This document shows positions 24,873-33,839 of a stretch of DNA of 64,000 nt, one piece after another. Position 1 is the stretch's first letter. Every line of letters begins with the position of its first letter. Position numbers and translations under genes: made by a program. Under the pieces are notes generated by a model, which was not told where the DNA came from, did not search any database, and worked only from the letters and a program-made list of their open reading frames with translations. The DNA lies in the NCBI RefSeq assembly GCF_004764705.1, contig NZ_SHLX01000023.1, positions 62,001-126,000 on the forward strand, written 5' to 3'. This DNA comes from Paenibacillus cymbidii. GTDB taxonomy: Bacteria > Bacillota > Bacilli > Paenibacillales > NBRC-103111.

Positions 24873-25847
24873 ATGTCTTTTGCTACGATCCCGGGGCAAA
24901 CGCGGGCCAAGCAAGTTCTGCAGAACGCGCTGCGCGGCAACCGCTTGTCCCATGCCTATATATTCAGCGGTCCGTCCGGTTCCGGCCGCAAGCGCACGGC
25001 GCTCAAGCTGGCGCAAGCGATTTATTGCACGGAGCGGACAGACGACGCTTGCGGCGCTTGTCTGAACTGCCGCAAGGTGGAGCACGGCAACCACCCGGAT
25101 TTGTATATCGTCGAACCGGACGGCGCATCGATCAAGATTGAGCAGATTCGCGAGCTGCAGAAGAAGTTCGCCTACCGCTCGACGTCGGCGCTGACCAAAA
25201 TATATATTTTGCAGGATGCCGATCGGATGACGGTCCAAGCGGCCAACAGCCTGCTTAAATTTCTGGAAGAACCGCAAACGGGAGCGCTGGCGATTCTGTT
25301 GACGGAGAACGGCAACGCGCTGTTGCCGACGATTCGTTCCCGCGCCCAGTGGGTCGCATTCGTGCCGCCGGACCGGCGGACGATGGCCGACGCGCTGCTG
25401 CGCGAAGGACTGTCTCCCGCGGTCGTATGGCCCGCGGTGCATTTGGCGGCCGGCGTCGACGCCGCGCGCGAGCTGGCGCAAGCGGAATGGTTTGCGGAAG
25501 CGAGAAATGTAGTGTTACAATTGGCTAAGGAAGCGGCAACCCGCTTTCCAGAAGCATTGCTTTCGGTGCAGAAGCTGGTCAAGTCGGAGCTCGGCGAACG
25601 GCTGCCGGTGCTGCTCGACATGTGGATGCTTTGGTGCAAGGACATGGTGCATCTTCATTATGGTCGCAAGGACCACTTGATATACGGCGATCAGGCGGAT
25701 TGGATGGCCGGACAGGCGTTTTCCCGCGCGGCGGGAGAATGGGTGCGGTGGATGGATCGGGCGGTGGAGACGCAGAAGCGGCTCCGGTTCCATGCGAATC
25801 CGCAGCTCGCGCTCGAAAGCATGTTACTTGACATACAGGGGGGGTAG
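24873..25847 (+). CDS. holB: DNA polymerase III delta-prime subunit
   Basis: 324 residues. It is part of the clamp loader that places the beta clamp on DNA. An AAA+ domain covers 1-170 with a modified P-loop GPSGSGRKRT (Arg before Lys), a zinc-binding module with cysteines in CGACLNC (about 61-67), DADRMT in the Walker B position and SRAQ (sensor-1 region). The C-terminal collar domain follows. Loss of a canonical P-loop is common in delta-prime subunits, which do not need to hydrolyse ATP. The ATG at 24873 is conventional, with an ACGAGGCG site. The stop lies 2 bp before ricT. Confidence 0.95.
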   Translation: MSFATIPGQTRAKQVLQNALRGNRLSHAYIFSGPSGSGRKRTALKLAQAIYCTERTDDACGACLNCRKVEHGNHPDLYIVEPDGASIKIEQIRELQKKFAYRSTSALTKIYILQDADRMTVQAANSLLKFLEEPQTGALAILLTENGNALLPTIRSRAQWVAFVPPDRRTMADALLREGLSPAVVWPAVHLAAGVDAARELAQAEWFAEARNVVLQLAKEAATRFPEALLSVQKLVKSELGERLPVLLDMWMLWCKDMVHLHYGRKDHLIYGDQADWMAGQAFSRAAGEWVRWMDRAVETQKRLRFHANPQLALESMLLDIQGG

Positions 25848-25849
25848 CC

Positions 25850-26656
25850 GTGTACGCTGTCGTAGGAGTGCGATTCAAGAAAGCCGGCAAAGTGTTTTAC
25901 TTCGATCCGAGCGACCTGCCGGTCGGCCAGGACCAGCACGTGATCGTCGATACGGCGCGCGGCCTCGAGTACGGCAAAGTCGTCATCGGCAAACGTACAG
26001 TCCCCGAACAGGACGTCGTGCTGCCGCTGAAGAAGGTCATTCGCATTGCCGGCGACGACGATGCGCGACTGGTCGAAGGCAACAAGAAAGCGGCGAAGGA
26101 CGCCTTCGGCATCTGCCAGGAGAAAATAAAGGAACACGGGCTGAAGATGAAGCTCGTGGACGTGGAATATACGTTTGACCGCAACAAAGTGATTTTTTAC
26201 TTTACCGCCGAAGGGCGCGTCGATTTTCGCGAGCTGGTCAAGGATTTGGCCGCCATCTTCCGCACGCGCATCGAGCTCAGGCAGATCGGCGTGCGCGACG
26301 AGGCCAAGCTGCTTGGCGGCATCGGCCCTTGCGGCCGGCTGCTGTGCTGCTCGACCTTTCTCGGCGATTTCGAACCGGTTTCGATCAAGATGGCCAAGGA
26401 CCAGAACCTGTCGCTCAACCCGACGAAAATTTCCGGTCTATGCGGCCGCCTGATGTGCTGCTTGAAGTATGAACACGACAACTATGAAAGCGGCAAAGTA
26501 GATTTGCCAAAAGTAGGCAGGATCGTCGTGACTTCGATGGGCAACGGCAAGGTGGTCGGAATCCAGCCCGAGGAACGCAAGGTAAGAGTGCTCTTGTTCG
26601 ACCATAATAACAAAGTGATGGAATTTCCTGCCGAAGACGTTGCGGAACAGGAATAA
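25850..26656 (+). CDS. ricT: RicT (YaaT), PSP1-domain protein of the Y-complex
   Basis: 268 residues. RicT forms a complex with RicA and RicF that promotes RNase Y mRNA maturation and affects sporulation, competence and biofilm in B. subtilis. The PSP1 domain is visible, with conserved cysteines in GPCGRLLCC and GLCGRLMCC that hold the iron-sulfur cluster of the complex. The start is GTG at 25850 after a G-rich site (GGGGGGG). It directly follows holB (2-bp gap), as in B. subtilis. Confidence 0.96.
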   Translation: MYAVVGVRFKKAGKVFYFDPSDLPVGQDQHVIVDTARGLEYGKVVIGKRTVPEQDVVLPLKKVIRIAGDDDARLVEGNKKAAKDAFGICQEKIKEHGLKMKLVDVEYTFDRNKVIFYFTAEGRVDFRELVKDLAAIFRTRIELRQIGVRDEAKLLGGIGPCGRLLCCSTFLGDFEPVSIKMAKDQNLSLNPTKISGLCGRLMCCLKYEHDNYESGKVDLPKVGRIVVTSMGNGKVVGIQPEERKVRVLLFDHNNKVMEFPAEDVAEQE

Positions 26657-26683
26657 GGACGCTGCCCCTGCCGAGGTGACACC

Positions 26684-27046
26684 GTGAACAAGAACGAACT
26701 ATTCGCACAGCTGGAGCATATCGAAACAAGCATGGGGGACGCTTATGCCGACCTCAGCTCCCTGAAGAAGCAAATCGTGCAGCTGCTGGAGGAGAACCAG
26801 CGGCTTGCCATCGAGAACCAACAGCTGCGCAAATTGATGCGACGCGGTACCGAGCCGGCGGCGGAAAACGCGCATCCGGAAGAGGGGCCGGTTCGCGGCG
26901 GCAAGGAGTCGCAGCCGGCAATCGGCGAAGGGTACGACAACCTGGCCCGGCTGTATTCGGAAGGCTTTCATATTTGCAACGTCAATTACGGTCACCTTCG
27001 CACCGAAGGGGAATGCATGTTTTGCTTATCGTTCTTTCATAAATAA
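26684..27046 (+). CDS. yabA: YabA, replication initiation control protein
   Basis: 120 residues. YabA bridges DnaA and the beta clamp and limits re-initiation of replication. The N-terminal coiled coil (about 5-55, LFAQLEHIETSMGDAYADLS) is followed by a variable linker and the C-terminal zinc motif HICNVNYGHLRTEGECMFC. The start is GTG at 26684, preceded by GAGGTGAC. It lies 27 bp after ricT in the same presumed operon. Length is typical. Confidence 0.95.
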   Translation: MNKNELFAQLEHIETSMGDAYADLSSLKKQIVQLLEENQRLAIENQQLRKLMRRGTEPAAENAHPEEGPVRGGKESQPAIGEGYDNLARLYSEGFHICNVNYGHLRTEGECMFCLSFFHK

Positions 27047-27110
27047 CGTGCGCCGTAGGGACGATTCAGTCTCTGCGGCGTTTTCGAGTGCGGCGGGCGG
27101 GAGGAAACGC

Positions 27111-27884
27111 GTGAAGCCAACGATCATGCTGCAGCCGGGCGAACGGCTGGACGATTTAATGGCCGAAGGGCTGCAAATTATACAAAGCGACGACGTCTTC
27201 TGCTTCTCCATGGACGCGGTGCTGCTTGCGCGCTTCTGTTCGGTGCCGGGGCGCGGCGAAATGCTGGATTTGTGCACCGGCAACGGGGTGGTGCCGCTAT
27301 TGCTGACCACCCGGACGAAGGCGCGCATCCGCGGCGTCGAAATTCAGGAGCGGCTGTACGAGATGGCGACGCGCAACGTGGCGCTGAACGGGCTGTCGGA
27401 GCAGCTTGAAATGATCCGCGGCGATCTGCGCGACATCCATCAGACTCTCGGCTACGGCCGCTTCGATGCGGTGACGGTCAACCCGCCCTACTTGCCGGTA
27501 ACGACGGGCGAGCAGAACGTCAACCATCACCTCGCCGCCGCGCGGCATGAAATTTACTGCACGCTGGAGGACGTCGTCGCGGCTTGCAGCCGACTCGTCC
27601 GCACCGGCGGCAAGGTGGCGATGGTGCATCGGCCGTCGCGGCTGATCGATATCGTGCTGCTGATGCGCAAGTACAAGCTGGAGCCCAAACGCATGCGGTT
27701 CGTCCATCCTCGGGTGAACGAAGAAGCGAACATGGTGCTGATCGAGGCGTCGAAGGACGGCAAACCGGAGCTGCGGATGCTGCCGCCGCTTGTCGTCTAC
27801 AGCAGCGGCGAGACGTATACGGACGAAATATACCGGATTTACAACGGAGGGAACGAGCGCGATGGCGGCACGCAGCCGGGGTAA
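27111..27884 (+). CDS. yabB: TrmN6-like SAM-dependent methyltransferase (YabB)
   Basis: 257 residues. A class-I methyltransferase with the SAM-binding motif LDLCTGNGVVPLL and the base-flipping catalytic motif NPPY (in VTVNPPYLPV), as in tRNA (adenine-N6) methyltransferases acting on the valine tRNA. The start is GTG at 27111, with GGGAGGAA upstream; the frame is open 63 bp further but without a ribosome site. It overlaps rsmI by 23 bp. In B. subtilis yazA (GIY-YIG protein) lies between these two genes; it is absent here. Confidence 0.9.
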   Translation: MKPTIMLQPGERLDDLMAEGLQIIQSDDVFCFSMDAVLLARFCSVPGRGEMLDLCTGNGVVPLLLTTRTKARIRGVEIQERLYEMATRNVALNGLSEQLEMIRGDLRDIHQTLGYGRFDAVTVNPPYLPVTTGEQNVNHHLAAARHEIYCTLEDVVAACSRLVRTGGKVAMVHRPSRLIDIVLLMRKYKLEPKRMRFVHPRVNEEANMVLIEASKDGKPELRMLPPLVVYSSGETYTDEIYRIYNGGNERDGGTQPG

Positions 27885-28845
27885 AGGGGAAAAAATCAAA
27901 GCCGTCCGCGGGGAATTTGCCGGCGCAGGCGGCGAGCCGGACGGCGCGATGGAACCGGACGGACAGGCAAGCTTTTCGGTGTGCAAAAGCTTCACCCCCC
28001 AGGAAGGCCGCGGCACGTTGTATTTGGTGGCGACGCCGATCGGCAACCTGGAGGACATGACGTTCCGCGCCGTACGCACGCTGAAGGAAGCGGACCTGAT
28101 CGCGGCGGAGGATACGCGGCAGACGCGCAAGCTGCTGACGCATTTCGAAATCGCCACGCGGCTTGTCAGCTACCACGAGCACAACAAGGAAGCGAGCGGG
28201 CCGGAGCTTGTCCGCCTGCTGCTTGAAGGGCAATCGGTCGCGCTTGTGTCCGACGCCGGACTGCCGGCGATTTCCGATCCCGGCAGCGAGCTGGCGGCGC
28301 AAGCGATCGCCGCCGGCATCGCCGTCGTGCCGGTGCCCGGCGCCAATGCCGCCTTGTCGGCGCTGATCGTTTCCGGCTTGCCGACGGAACGGTTCCGCTT
28401 CGTCGGCTTCCTGCCGCGCGAGAAGAAGCGGCTGCGCGAGGAGCTGGCCGGCTTGGCGCATGCAGCCGAAACGCTGCTCTTCTACGAGGCGCCGCACCGC
28501 ATCGCCGCCACGCTGGCCGCGATGGCGGAGGCGTGGGGCGGCGACCGCCGCGTAGCGCTCGTGCGCGAGCTGACCAAACGCCACGAAGAAGCGGGCCGCG
28601 GCACATTGGCGCAAGCGATCGCGCATGTGGCGGCGCATCCGCCGCTCGGCGAATATTGCATTGTCGTGCAAGGGGGCGCAAGCGTTGCGTCAGACGACGC
28701 GGCGGAGGCTTGGTGGGCCGAGCTGCCGCTCGAGGAGCATGTGGCGGCTTACGAGCGGCAGGGCGAGTCGCGGAAGGACGCGATGAAACGGGCGGCCAAC
28801 GATCTCGGCGTACCGAAGCGAGAGGTATACAACCGGCTGTTATAG
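27862..28845 (+). CDS. rsmI: 16S rRNA 2'-O-ribose C1402 methyltransferase
   Basis: 327 residues. RsmI methylates the ribose of C1402 in 16S rRNA. The tetrapyrrole-methylase-like fold starts at TLYLVATPIGNLEDMT (about residue 52), with EDTRQTRKLL and SDAGLPAISDPG further on. The 50-residue N-terminal extension is hydrophilic and longer than usual. It is kept because the ATG at 27862 has a GGAGGGAA site, while the alternative ATG at 27949 has none. After the stop, a CCGGTTG/CAACCGG hairpin (28854-28881) lacks a good T-run. Confidence 0.94.
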   Translation: MAARSRGKGEKIKAVRGEFAGAGGEPDGAMEPDGQASFSVCKSFTPQEGRGTLYLVATPIGNLEDMTFRAVRTLKEADLIAAEDTRQTRKLLTHFEIATRLVSYHEHNKEASGPELVRLLLEGQSVALVSDAGLPAISDPGSELAAQAIAAGIAVVPVPGANAALSALIVSGLPTERFRFVGFLPREKKRLREELAGLAHAAETLLFYEAPHRIAATLAAMAEAWGGDRRVALVRELTKRHEEAGRGTLAQAIAHVAAHPPLGEYCIVVQGGASVASDDAAEAWWAELPLEEHVAAYERQGESRKDAMKRAANDLGVPKREVYNRLL

Positions 28846-28888
28846 CCGGTTGGCCGGTTGGGCGAATGGCCGGACAACCGGCCGGAAG

Positions 28889-28921
28889 CAAAAAAATTTC
28901 CCAAGCCTGTCGGCCTGGGAA
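28889..28921 (-). terminator. Intrinsic terminator of abrB
   Basis: On the minus strand the stem TTCCCAGGCC / GGCTTGGGAA with loop GACA is followed by ATTTTTTT. It lies about 65 bp after the abrB stop and faces the convergent rsmI. Confidence 0.85.
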
Positions 28922-28984
28922 CTAGAGGAGATATGAAAAAGGTTAGAATTAACAATGTCGTAAACCTATTATACCTTATTTTTT

Positions 28985-29239
28985 TTATTTTGTCACAGGG
29001 GTTGGCATTTCTGAGACACAAATATTACAAACAATTTTTCCTTTGTAGTAAATGACGTTCTCCGCGTTGCCGCAGAAGATGCAGGCAGGCTCGTATTTTT
29101 TCAGCATGATGCGTTCGCCATCCACGTAAATTTCCAATGCGTCCTTCTCGCCGATGCCAAGTGTGCGGCGCAGTTCGATCGGTATCACGACACGACCCAA
29201 TTCGTCGACTTTGCGGACAATTCCTGTTGATTTCATCAT
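28985..29239 (-). CDS. abrB: AbrB-type transition-state regulator
   Basis: 84 residues. The swapped-hairpin SpoVT/AbrB DNA-binding domain is at 1-50 (STGIVRKVDELGRVVIPIEL). The C-terminal half has two CXXC motifs (CIFC, CNIC) that may bind zinc, whereas B. subtilis AbrB has only one cysteine. AbrB represses stationary-phase genes during growth. The gene is on the opposite strand from its neighbours, as in B. subtilis. Two adjacent ATGs (29239 and 29236) are possible starts; the first is used. A strong promoter and a Spo0A-box-like site lie upstream, so repression by Spo0A is likely. Confidence 0.93.
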   Translation of the reverse strand: MMKSTGIVRKVDELGRVVIPIELRRTLGIGEKDALEIYVDGERIMLKKYEPACIFCGNAENVIYYKGKIVCNICVSEMPTPVTK

Positions 29240-29280
29240 GGTAAAGTTTCCCCTCTCGGTCCCTGTTCGTTTCGTCATTA

Positions 29281-29287
29281 TTCGACA
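29281..29287. promoter_or_regulatory. Spo0A-box-like site in the abrB leader
   Basis: TTCGACA matches the Spo0A box core. It lies between the abrB -10 box and its start codon, the position from which Spo0A represses abrB in B. subtilis. Similar sequences are at 29459-29465 and 29501-29507, further upstream of abrB and ahead of the HD-domain gene. Confidence 0.6.
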
Positions 29288-29302
29288 CTGATCACGATGT
29301 TT

Positions 29303-29331
29303 ATGATACCAACCATTCCCAAAATAGTCAA
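29303..29331 (-). promoter_or_regulatory. Sigma-A promoter of abrB
   Basis: On the minus strand TTGACT (29331-29326) and TATCAT (29308-29303) are separated by 17 bp, a near-consensus promoter about 60 bp upstream of the abrB start. Confidence 0.8.
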
Positions 29332-29591
29332 CCTGTTTTTTGCTAAAAATACTGGAAATACCGGGCAATCATCAATATTTACGCGAAACTTTCGCGATAA
29401 CGCAATGGGTTGCATCCGAATGTAAATGTAAAATGCAAGATCTATTCATTCTACATATTTCGACAATAGTTGACTTTACTCAACACGAGCGGACACGTTA
29501 TTCGACAAAAATGGACGCAACTCTTCGTTGATTCGCCACAGGCGGCAACGGATTATGGCGTCACATGGGGAGCGAAAGGCGGGCGACGGCG

Positions 29592-30869
29592 ATGCGAAAT
29601 CAGCTGACGGAAGAGAAAGTATTCAAGGATCCCGTGCATAAATACATCTATGTGCAAGAAGAAGCGGTGTGGGAGCTGATCAATTCCCGCGAGTTCCAGC
29701 GGCTGCGGCGCATTCGCCAGTTGGGCACGTCGTTCCTGACGTTCCACGGGGCTGAACACAGCCGGTTCTCGCATTCGCTCGGCGTATACGAAATCGTGCG
29801 CCGCATCATTTCGCAATTCGAGCGCAACGGCTACCCCGACTGGCCGCAAGAAGAGCGGCTGCTGTGCCTGTGCGCGGCGCTGCTGCACGATATCGGCCAC
29901 GGGCCTTTTTCGCATTCGATCGAGCAGGCGTTTGCGATGCATCACGAGGACTGGTCGTGCCGGCTCGTGCTCGGCGACACGGAAGTGAATGCGATCCTGC
30001 GGCGGGTGAGCGACGATTTTCCGGCGCGGGTGGCCGGCGTCATCGCCAAAACGTACGACAAGCCGATCGCGATCAGCCTCGTGTCGAGCCAGCTTGATGC
30101 CGACCGCATGGACTATTTGCTGCGCGACGCTTATTTTACCGGCGTCAACTACGGCACCTTCGACCTGGAGCGGATTCTGCGCGTCGTCCGTCCCCACCGC
30201 GGGCAAATCGTCGTCAAGGAAAGCGGCATGCACGCGGTGGAAGACTATTTGATGTCGCGTTATCAAATGTATTGGCAGGTGTACTTCCATCCGGTTACCC
30301 GCAGCGCCGAAATTTTGCTTCACAAAATACTGATCCGCGCCCGCACGCTGCACGAGGAAGGTTATTCGTTCGGTTTTTTACTGGAGCCGCTTGCCCGGTT
30401 ATTCGAAAGTCGTATGACCGTGGACGACTATGTGCAATTGGACGAAGCGTTCATGCAAACCGCGTTTATGCAGTGGACGCGAGAGAAGGACGGCATTCTG
30501 GCTGACTTGTGCGCGCGCTTCATGTTTCGCCGGCTGTTCAAATATGCGTCGTTCGACGAGGTGGATGCGGATCAACTGCACGAGGTGCGCGGCGCCTTGG
30601 CGGATATGGGGTTCGATCCGGATTATTACTTGGAGATTGATTTTCCGACCGATCTTCCTTATGATGTGTATCGACCGAACGGCGGCGACGAGAAGCTGCC
30701 AATCTGGCTGCTGGCCGACAACGATCAGCTGCACGAAATTTCCACCCGCTCGGAAATTGTCCGTTCCATCAGTGGCATTCACATGGGGCGTCATCAGCTG
30801 TATTATCCGCAGGAGCTGGCGGAATCCGGCCGGTTGTCGCAGCAGTTGAAACAGCGATTCGGATGGTAG
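29592..30869 (+). CDS. HD-domain phosphohydrolase, YwfO/dGTPase-like
   Basis: 425 residues. The HD superfamily core has metal-binding motifs AEHSRFSHSLG (about 52-62) and LLHDIGHGPFSHS (about 96-108), and a later DADRMDYLLRDA. It closely follows the layout of B. subtilis YwfO (start motif VFKDPVHKYIYV), a protein related to dNTP triphosphohydrolases. The ATG at 29592 is used because the homologous sequence begins there; an in-frame ATG at 29565 is possible and neither has a strong ribosome site. In B. subtilis ywfO is elsewhere and metG occupies this place, so this is a local rearrangement. Confidence 0.88.
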   Translation: MRNQLTEEKVFKDPVHKYIYVQEEAVWELINSREFQRLRRIRQLGTSFLTFHGAEHSRFSHSLGVYEIVRRIISQFERNGYPDWPQEERLLCLCAALLHDIGHGPFSHSIEQAFAMHHEDWSCRLVLGDTEVNAILRRVSDDFPARVAGVIAKTYDKPIAISLVSSQLDADRMDYLLRDAYFTGVNYGTFDLERILRVVRPHRGQIVVKESGMHAVEDYLMSRYQMYWQVYFHPVTRSAEILLHKILIRARTLHEEGYSFGFLLEPLARLFESRMTVDDYVQLDEAFMQTAFMQWTREKDGILADLCARFMFRRLFKYASFDEVDADQLHEVRGALADMGFDPDYYLEIDFPTDLPYDVYRPNGGDEKLPIWLLADNDQLHEISTRSEIVRSISGIHMGRHQLYYPQELAESGRLSQQLKQRFGW

Positions 30870-30950
30870 GCGGTATGCAACGTTGTGCATCGGGGTTGCA
30901 AGAAAAAATGCAATATAATGAAGAAACACGTTATCGAGGAGGCGGAAGCC

Positions 30951-31718
30951 ATGCTAACCGATACCCATACTCATATGAACGCTTCGGCATTCGACGAAGA
31001 TCGTGACGAAGCGATTCGCCGCGCGATGGCTAACGGCGTGACCCGGATCGTCAATATCGGCTTCAACCGCGAGACGATCCCCACTTCGCTGGCGCTTGCG
31101 GAACGATACGACTTCGTCTACACGGCGGTCGGCTGGCACCCGCAGGATGCGATCGACATGCGCGAAGGCGATCTCGAGTGGATTGCATCCTTGTGCAAGC
31201 ATGAAAAAGTGGTGGCCATCGGCGAAATCGGGCTCGACTACTATTGGGACACGTCGCCGAAGGATGTGCAGCAGCGCGTGTTCCGCGAGCAGATTCGGCT
31301 GGCGCGGCAGATCGGCAAGCCGATCGTCATTCATAACCGGGACGCTCATCAGGATGTGGTTGCCATTCTGCGCGAGGAAAAGGCGGACGAGGTCGGCGGC
31401 ATCATGCACTGCTTCTCCGGCAGCTGGGAAACGGCCAAGCTGTGCCTCGATCTGGGATTCCACATTTCCTTCGGCGGGCCGATCACGTACAAAAACGCGA
31501 AGCAGCCGAAGGAAGTGCTTGCCCAGGTGCCGCTCGACCGGCTGCTGCTCGAGACGGACGCGCCGTATTTGACGCCTCATCCGTACCGCGGCAAACGCAA
31601 CGAAACGTCTTACGTTCGACTCGTAGCCGAGGCCGCGGCGGAAATCAGAGGCATGACGCTGGAGGAAATCGCGGCCGTCACGACGGCCAATGCGATTCGG
31701 CTGCTTGGGTTGAAATAA
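30951..31718 (+). CDS. tatD: TatD-family metal-dependent nuclease
   Basis: 255 residues. TatD-family hydrolases are 3'-5' deoxyribonucleases or related TIM-barrel metal enzymes. Visible ligands are the DTHTHM start motif, the glutamate in IGEIGLDYYWD, the histidine in VIHNRDAH, HCFSGSWE and the aspartate in LETDAPYLTPHP. The ATG at 30951 follows a GAGGAGGCGG site. B. subtilis has yabD at the same place before yabE and rnmV, but here an inverted ABC pair intervenes. Confidence 0.95.
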   Translation: MLTDTHTHMNASAFDEDRDEAIRRAMANGVTRIVNIGFNRETIPTSLALAERYDFVYTAVGWHPQDAIDMREGDLEWIASLCKHEKVVAIGEIGLDYYWDTSPKDVQQRVFREQIRLARQIGKPIVIHNRDAHQDVVAILREEKADEVGGIMHCFSGSWETAKLCLDLGFHISFGGPITYKNAKQPKEVLAQVPLDRLLLETDAPYLTPHPYRGKRNETSYVRLVAEAAAEIRGMTLEEIAAVTTANAIRLLGLK

Positions 31719-31727
31719 GCGCTATCG

Positions 31728-32957
31728 CTACTCGGCAGCAAGCTGTTTGCGCAGCTTGCGGCGCAGCAGCACGCCGCCGTACAGCACCGCATACGCGGCT
31801 CCGCCGCCGACGGTAAGCGCCGCCGGCAGCCAGTCGCGCGCCGTCAGCGCCAGCGCGATGTCGAACGCGGCGCTTTGCAGCAGCAGCACGGCGCAGGCGA
31901 TACGCACGAGCGCGCCGACGCGCTGCGCCGGTTGCACCGGCACGAGCTGAAGCCAGAACAAGTAGCGGTGCGCCTGCTCCAGTCCGGACAGCTGTGCCGC
32001 GGTCATCATCGCCGCAAGAAAATAGGCGATCGCCGCCGGGATCGGCTGCGGGAAGGCGACCAGGAACACGATGCCGGCCGCCGTCAGCCGCAGCGCGATG
32101 GCGAACGATTCCGTCCGCAGGAAAGTCTTCATATATAAGTACAAGTAGTACCGATCCGGCGCGAAGCGCAGCATTCGCGTCAGCCCCGTCGCCCAGCGCC
32201 GGGGCTTGACCTGTCTTGGCATATGCGGCACTTCGATGAACCAGCCGTAGAAGCGGTAATGCGCCCCGGCATGCCGCCGCTCGCGGTCGATGAGCCATTC
32301 CCAGGCGACGCTGTGGCGAGCCGCCGGGCGCAGCGCAACCGCATAAACCGCGGCCAGCGCCAGCAGCAGCCCTGCCGCGGCGAGCGGCCCGCGCACATAC
32401 GCGGCATAAGCGATGGCGGCGCACATGAGCCAGCGCAGCGCCGCCGCGAGCCCGCGATGCGCGCGCAACGCGAGCCGGCCGGCGTGCCACGCGCCGAGCA
32501 GCGACGCCGCCTTGGCCGCGAGCAGCAGCGCGAGCAAGCCGGCGAGCGGTGCGGCGTCATCGCCGCGGCAGTGCGCGTACAGCGGCCAGCCGGCCAGGCC
32601 TAGCAGCAGCGTCCACGCCGCCTGCCAGGCGAAGCTGTAGCGCAGGGAGGAGCGGAAGTAGCCGCGCATCGCCCCTTCGGCCGGCAGTAGGAAGATGCGG
32701 TCGGCTTCACGCATATAGGTGCGGACAGGGCTAACCGCCAGCATAAGGGTGACCAGCGGCGCCAAAATCCATTCGTACGGGTAGGTGGTCGGCAGCTGCT
32801 GCAGCGCCTTCTGGTAATAGATGCTGCCGACGATCAGCACCAGCAGCAGGAAACCGCCGAAATTGCTCCGCGCGACATACCGCAAATAGTAGGATGCTTC
32901 CTTCCAGAAGGCGTTGCGCCGCGTATGCCAGAGCCGCTTCGTGTCGAGAACCGTCAT
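31728..32957 (-). CDS. ecsB: ABC transporter permease, EcsB-like
   Basis: 409 residues with an initial basic stretch and about ten hydrophobic segments spread from residue 30 to 400, as in EcsB. Phrases such as WILAPLVTLMLAVSPVRTYMREADRIFLLP are characteristic of the family. The start ATG at 32957 has a CGGAGGAG site and overlaps the stop of the ATPase gene by 4 bp. EcsAB-type exporters influence intramembrane proteolysis, protein secretion and sporulation in B. subtilis. The name is by similarity; the ecsAB genes are at a different place in B. subtilis. Confidence 0.8.
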   Translation of the reverse strand: MTVLDTKRLWHTRRNAFWKEASYYLRYVARSNFGGFLLLVLIVGSIYYQKALQQLPTTYPYEWILAPLVTLMLAVSPVRTYMREADRIFLLPAEGAMRGYFRSSLRYSFAWQAAWTLLLGLAGWPLYAHCRGDDAAPLAGLLALLLAAKAASLLGAWHAGRLALRAHRGLAAALRWLMCAAIAYAAYVRGPLAAAGLLLALAAVYAVALRPAARHSVAWEWLIDRERRHAGAHYRFYGWFIEVPHMPRQVKPRRWATGLTRMLRFAPDRYYLYLYMKTFLRTESFAIALRLTAAGIVFLVAFPQPIPAAIAYFLAAMMTAAQLSGLEQAHRYLFWLQLVPVQPAQRVGALVRIACAVLLLQSAAFDIALALTARDWLPAALTVGGGAAYAVLYGGVLLRRKLRKQLAAE

Positions 32958-33697
32958 CGCCGCTCCTCCGTCACCAGCCGGTGAAAAACATCGTCCAGCG
33001 GCGCTCCCGGCAAGCCTGCCGCTTCCCCGATTTGGCGCAGCGTGCCTGCCGCCCGGACATCGCCGCGATGCAGCACGACGTAGCGGTCGCAATATTTTTC
33101 AATTGTCGACAGAATGTGAGAGCTGATCAGGAAGCTGGCGCCTTTTGTCTTTTCCTGCACCATCAGGTCGAGCAGCGAACGGATGCCGAGCGGATCGAGC
33201 CCGAGAAACGGCTCGTCGATCACATACAGCGCCGGTTCGATCAGGAACGCGTTCATGATCATTACTTTCTGCTTCATGCCTTTGGACAAGTGCGCCGAGA
33301 AGCTGTCCGCCTTCTCCGTCATGGCGAACAGCTCCAGCAGGCGCTTCGCCCGCCGTTCGTAGTCGGGTTTGGCGATGCCATACGCCATCGCCGTCAATTC
33401 GAGATGCTCGCGGATCGTCAGCTCCTCGTAAAGCTCCGGCGCTTCCGGCACATAGGCGAAGGCGCTCCGGTACGCTTGCGGTTGTTCCGCGAGCGTGTGC
33501 CCGTTAACGGTGATCCGTCCCGCCTGCGGCCGCAGCAAGCCGAGAATATGTTTGATCGTTGTGCTTTTGCCGGCGCCGTTCAGCCCGATCAGGCCGACCA
33601 TTTCGCCGCTGCCTACCGTAAAATGCAAATCGCGGATGACCGGCTTGTGCGCCAAATACCCTCCGCTTACCCCGGTTAATTCCAGCATCGTGTTCAT
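32954..33697 (-). CDS. ecsA: ABC transporter ATP-binding protein, EcsA-like
   Basis: 247 residues. Walker A is GLNGAGKST, the signature is the variant HLSKGMKQKVMI, Walker B is LYVIDEPFLGLD and the H-loop is FLISSHIL. These variants fit the EcsA branch. The ATG at 33697 follows GAGGAG; the frame is open further upstream but reads through the promoter region. It is translationally coupled to the EcsB-like permease. Confidence 0.88.
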   Translation of the reverse strand: MNTMLELTGVSGGYLAHKPVIRDLHFTVGSGEMVGLIGLNGAGKSTTIKHILGLLRPQAGRITVNGHTLAEQPQAYRSAFAYVPEAPELYEELTIREHLELTAMAYGIAKPDYERRAKRLLELFAMTEKADSFSAHLSKGMKQKVMIMNAFLIEPALYVIDEPFLGLDPLGIRSLLDLMVQEKTKGASFLISSHILSTIEKYCDRYVVLHRGDVRAAGTLRQIGEAAGLPGAPLDDVFHRLVTEERR

Positions 33698-33839
33698 ATT
33701 CGCTCCTCGAAATTGTCCCGCCGGACATGCCGCAGCGGAAGGAATAAATGGAAATGAATAGTTGATTTTCTGGGCCTGAAGTCCCTGTGGATAACCGCCT
33801 TTTTTGCGAAGCTTTTTCTCAAATCGTATCATAATTTTG

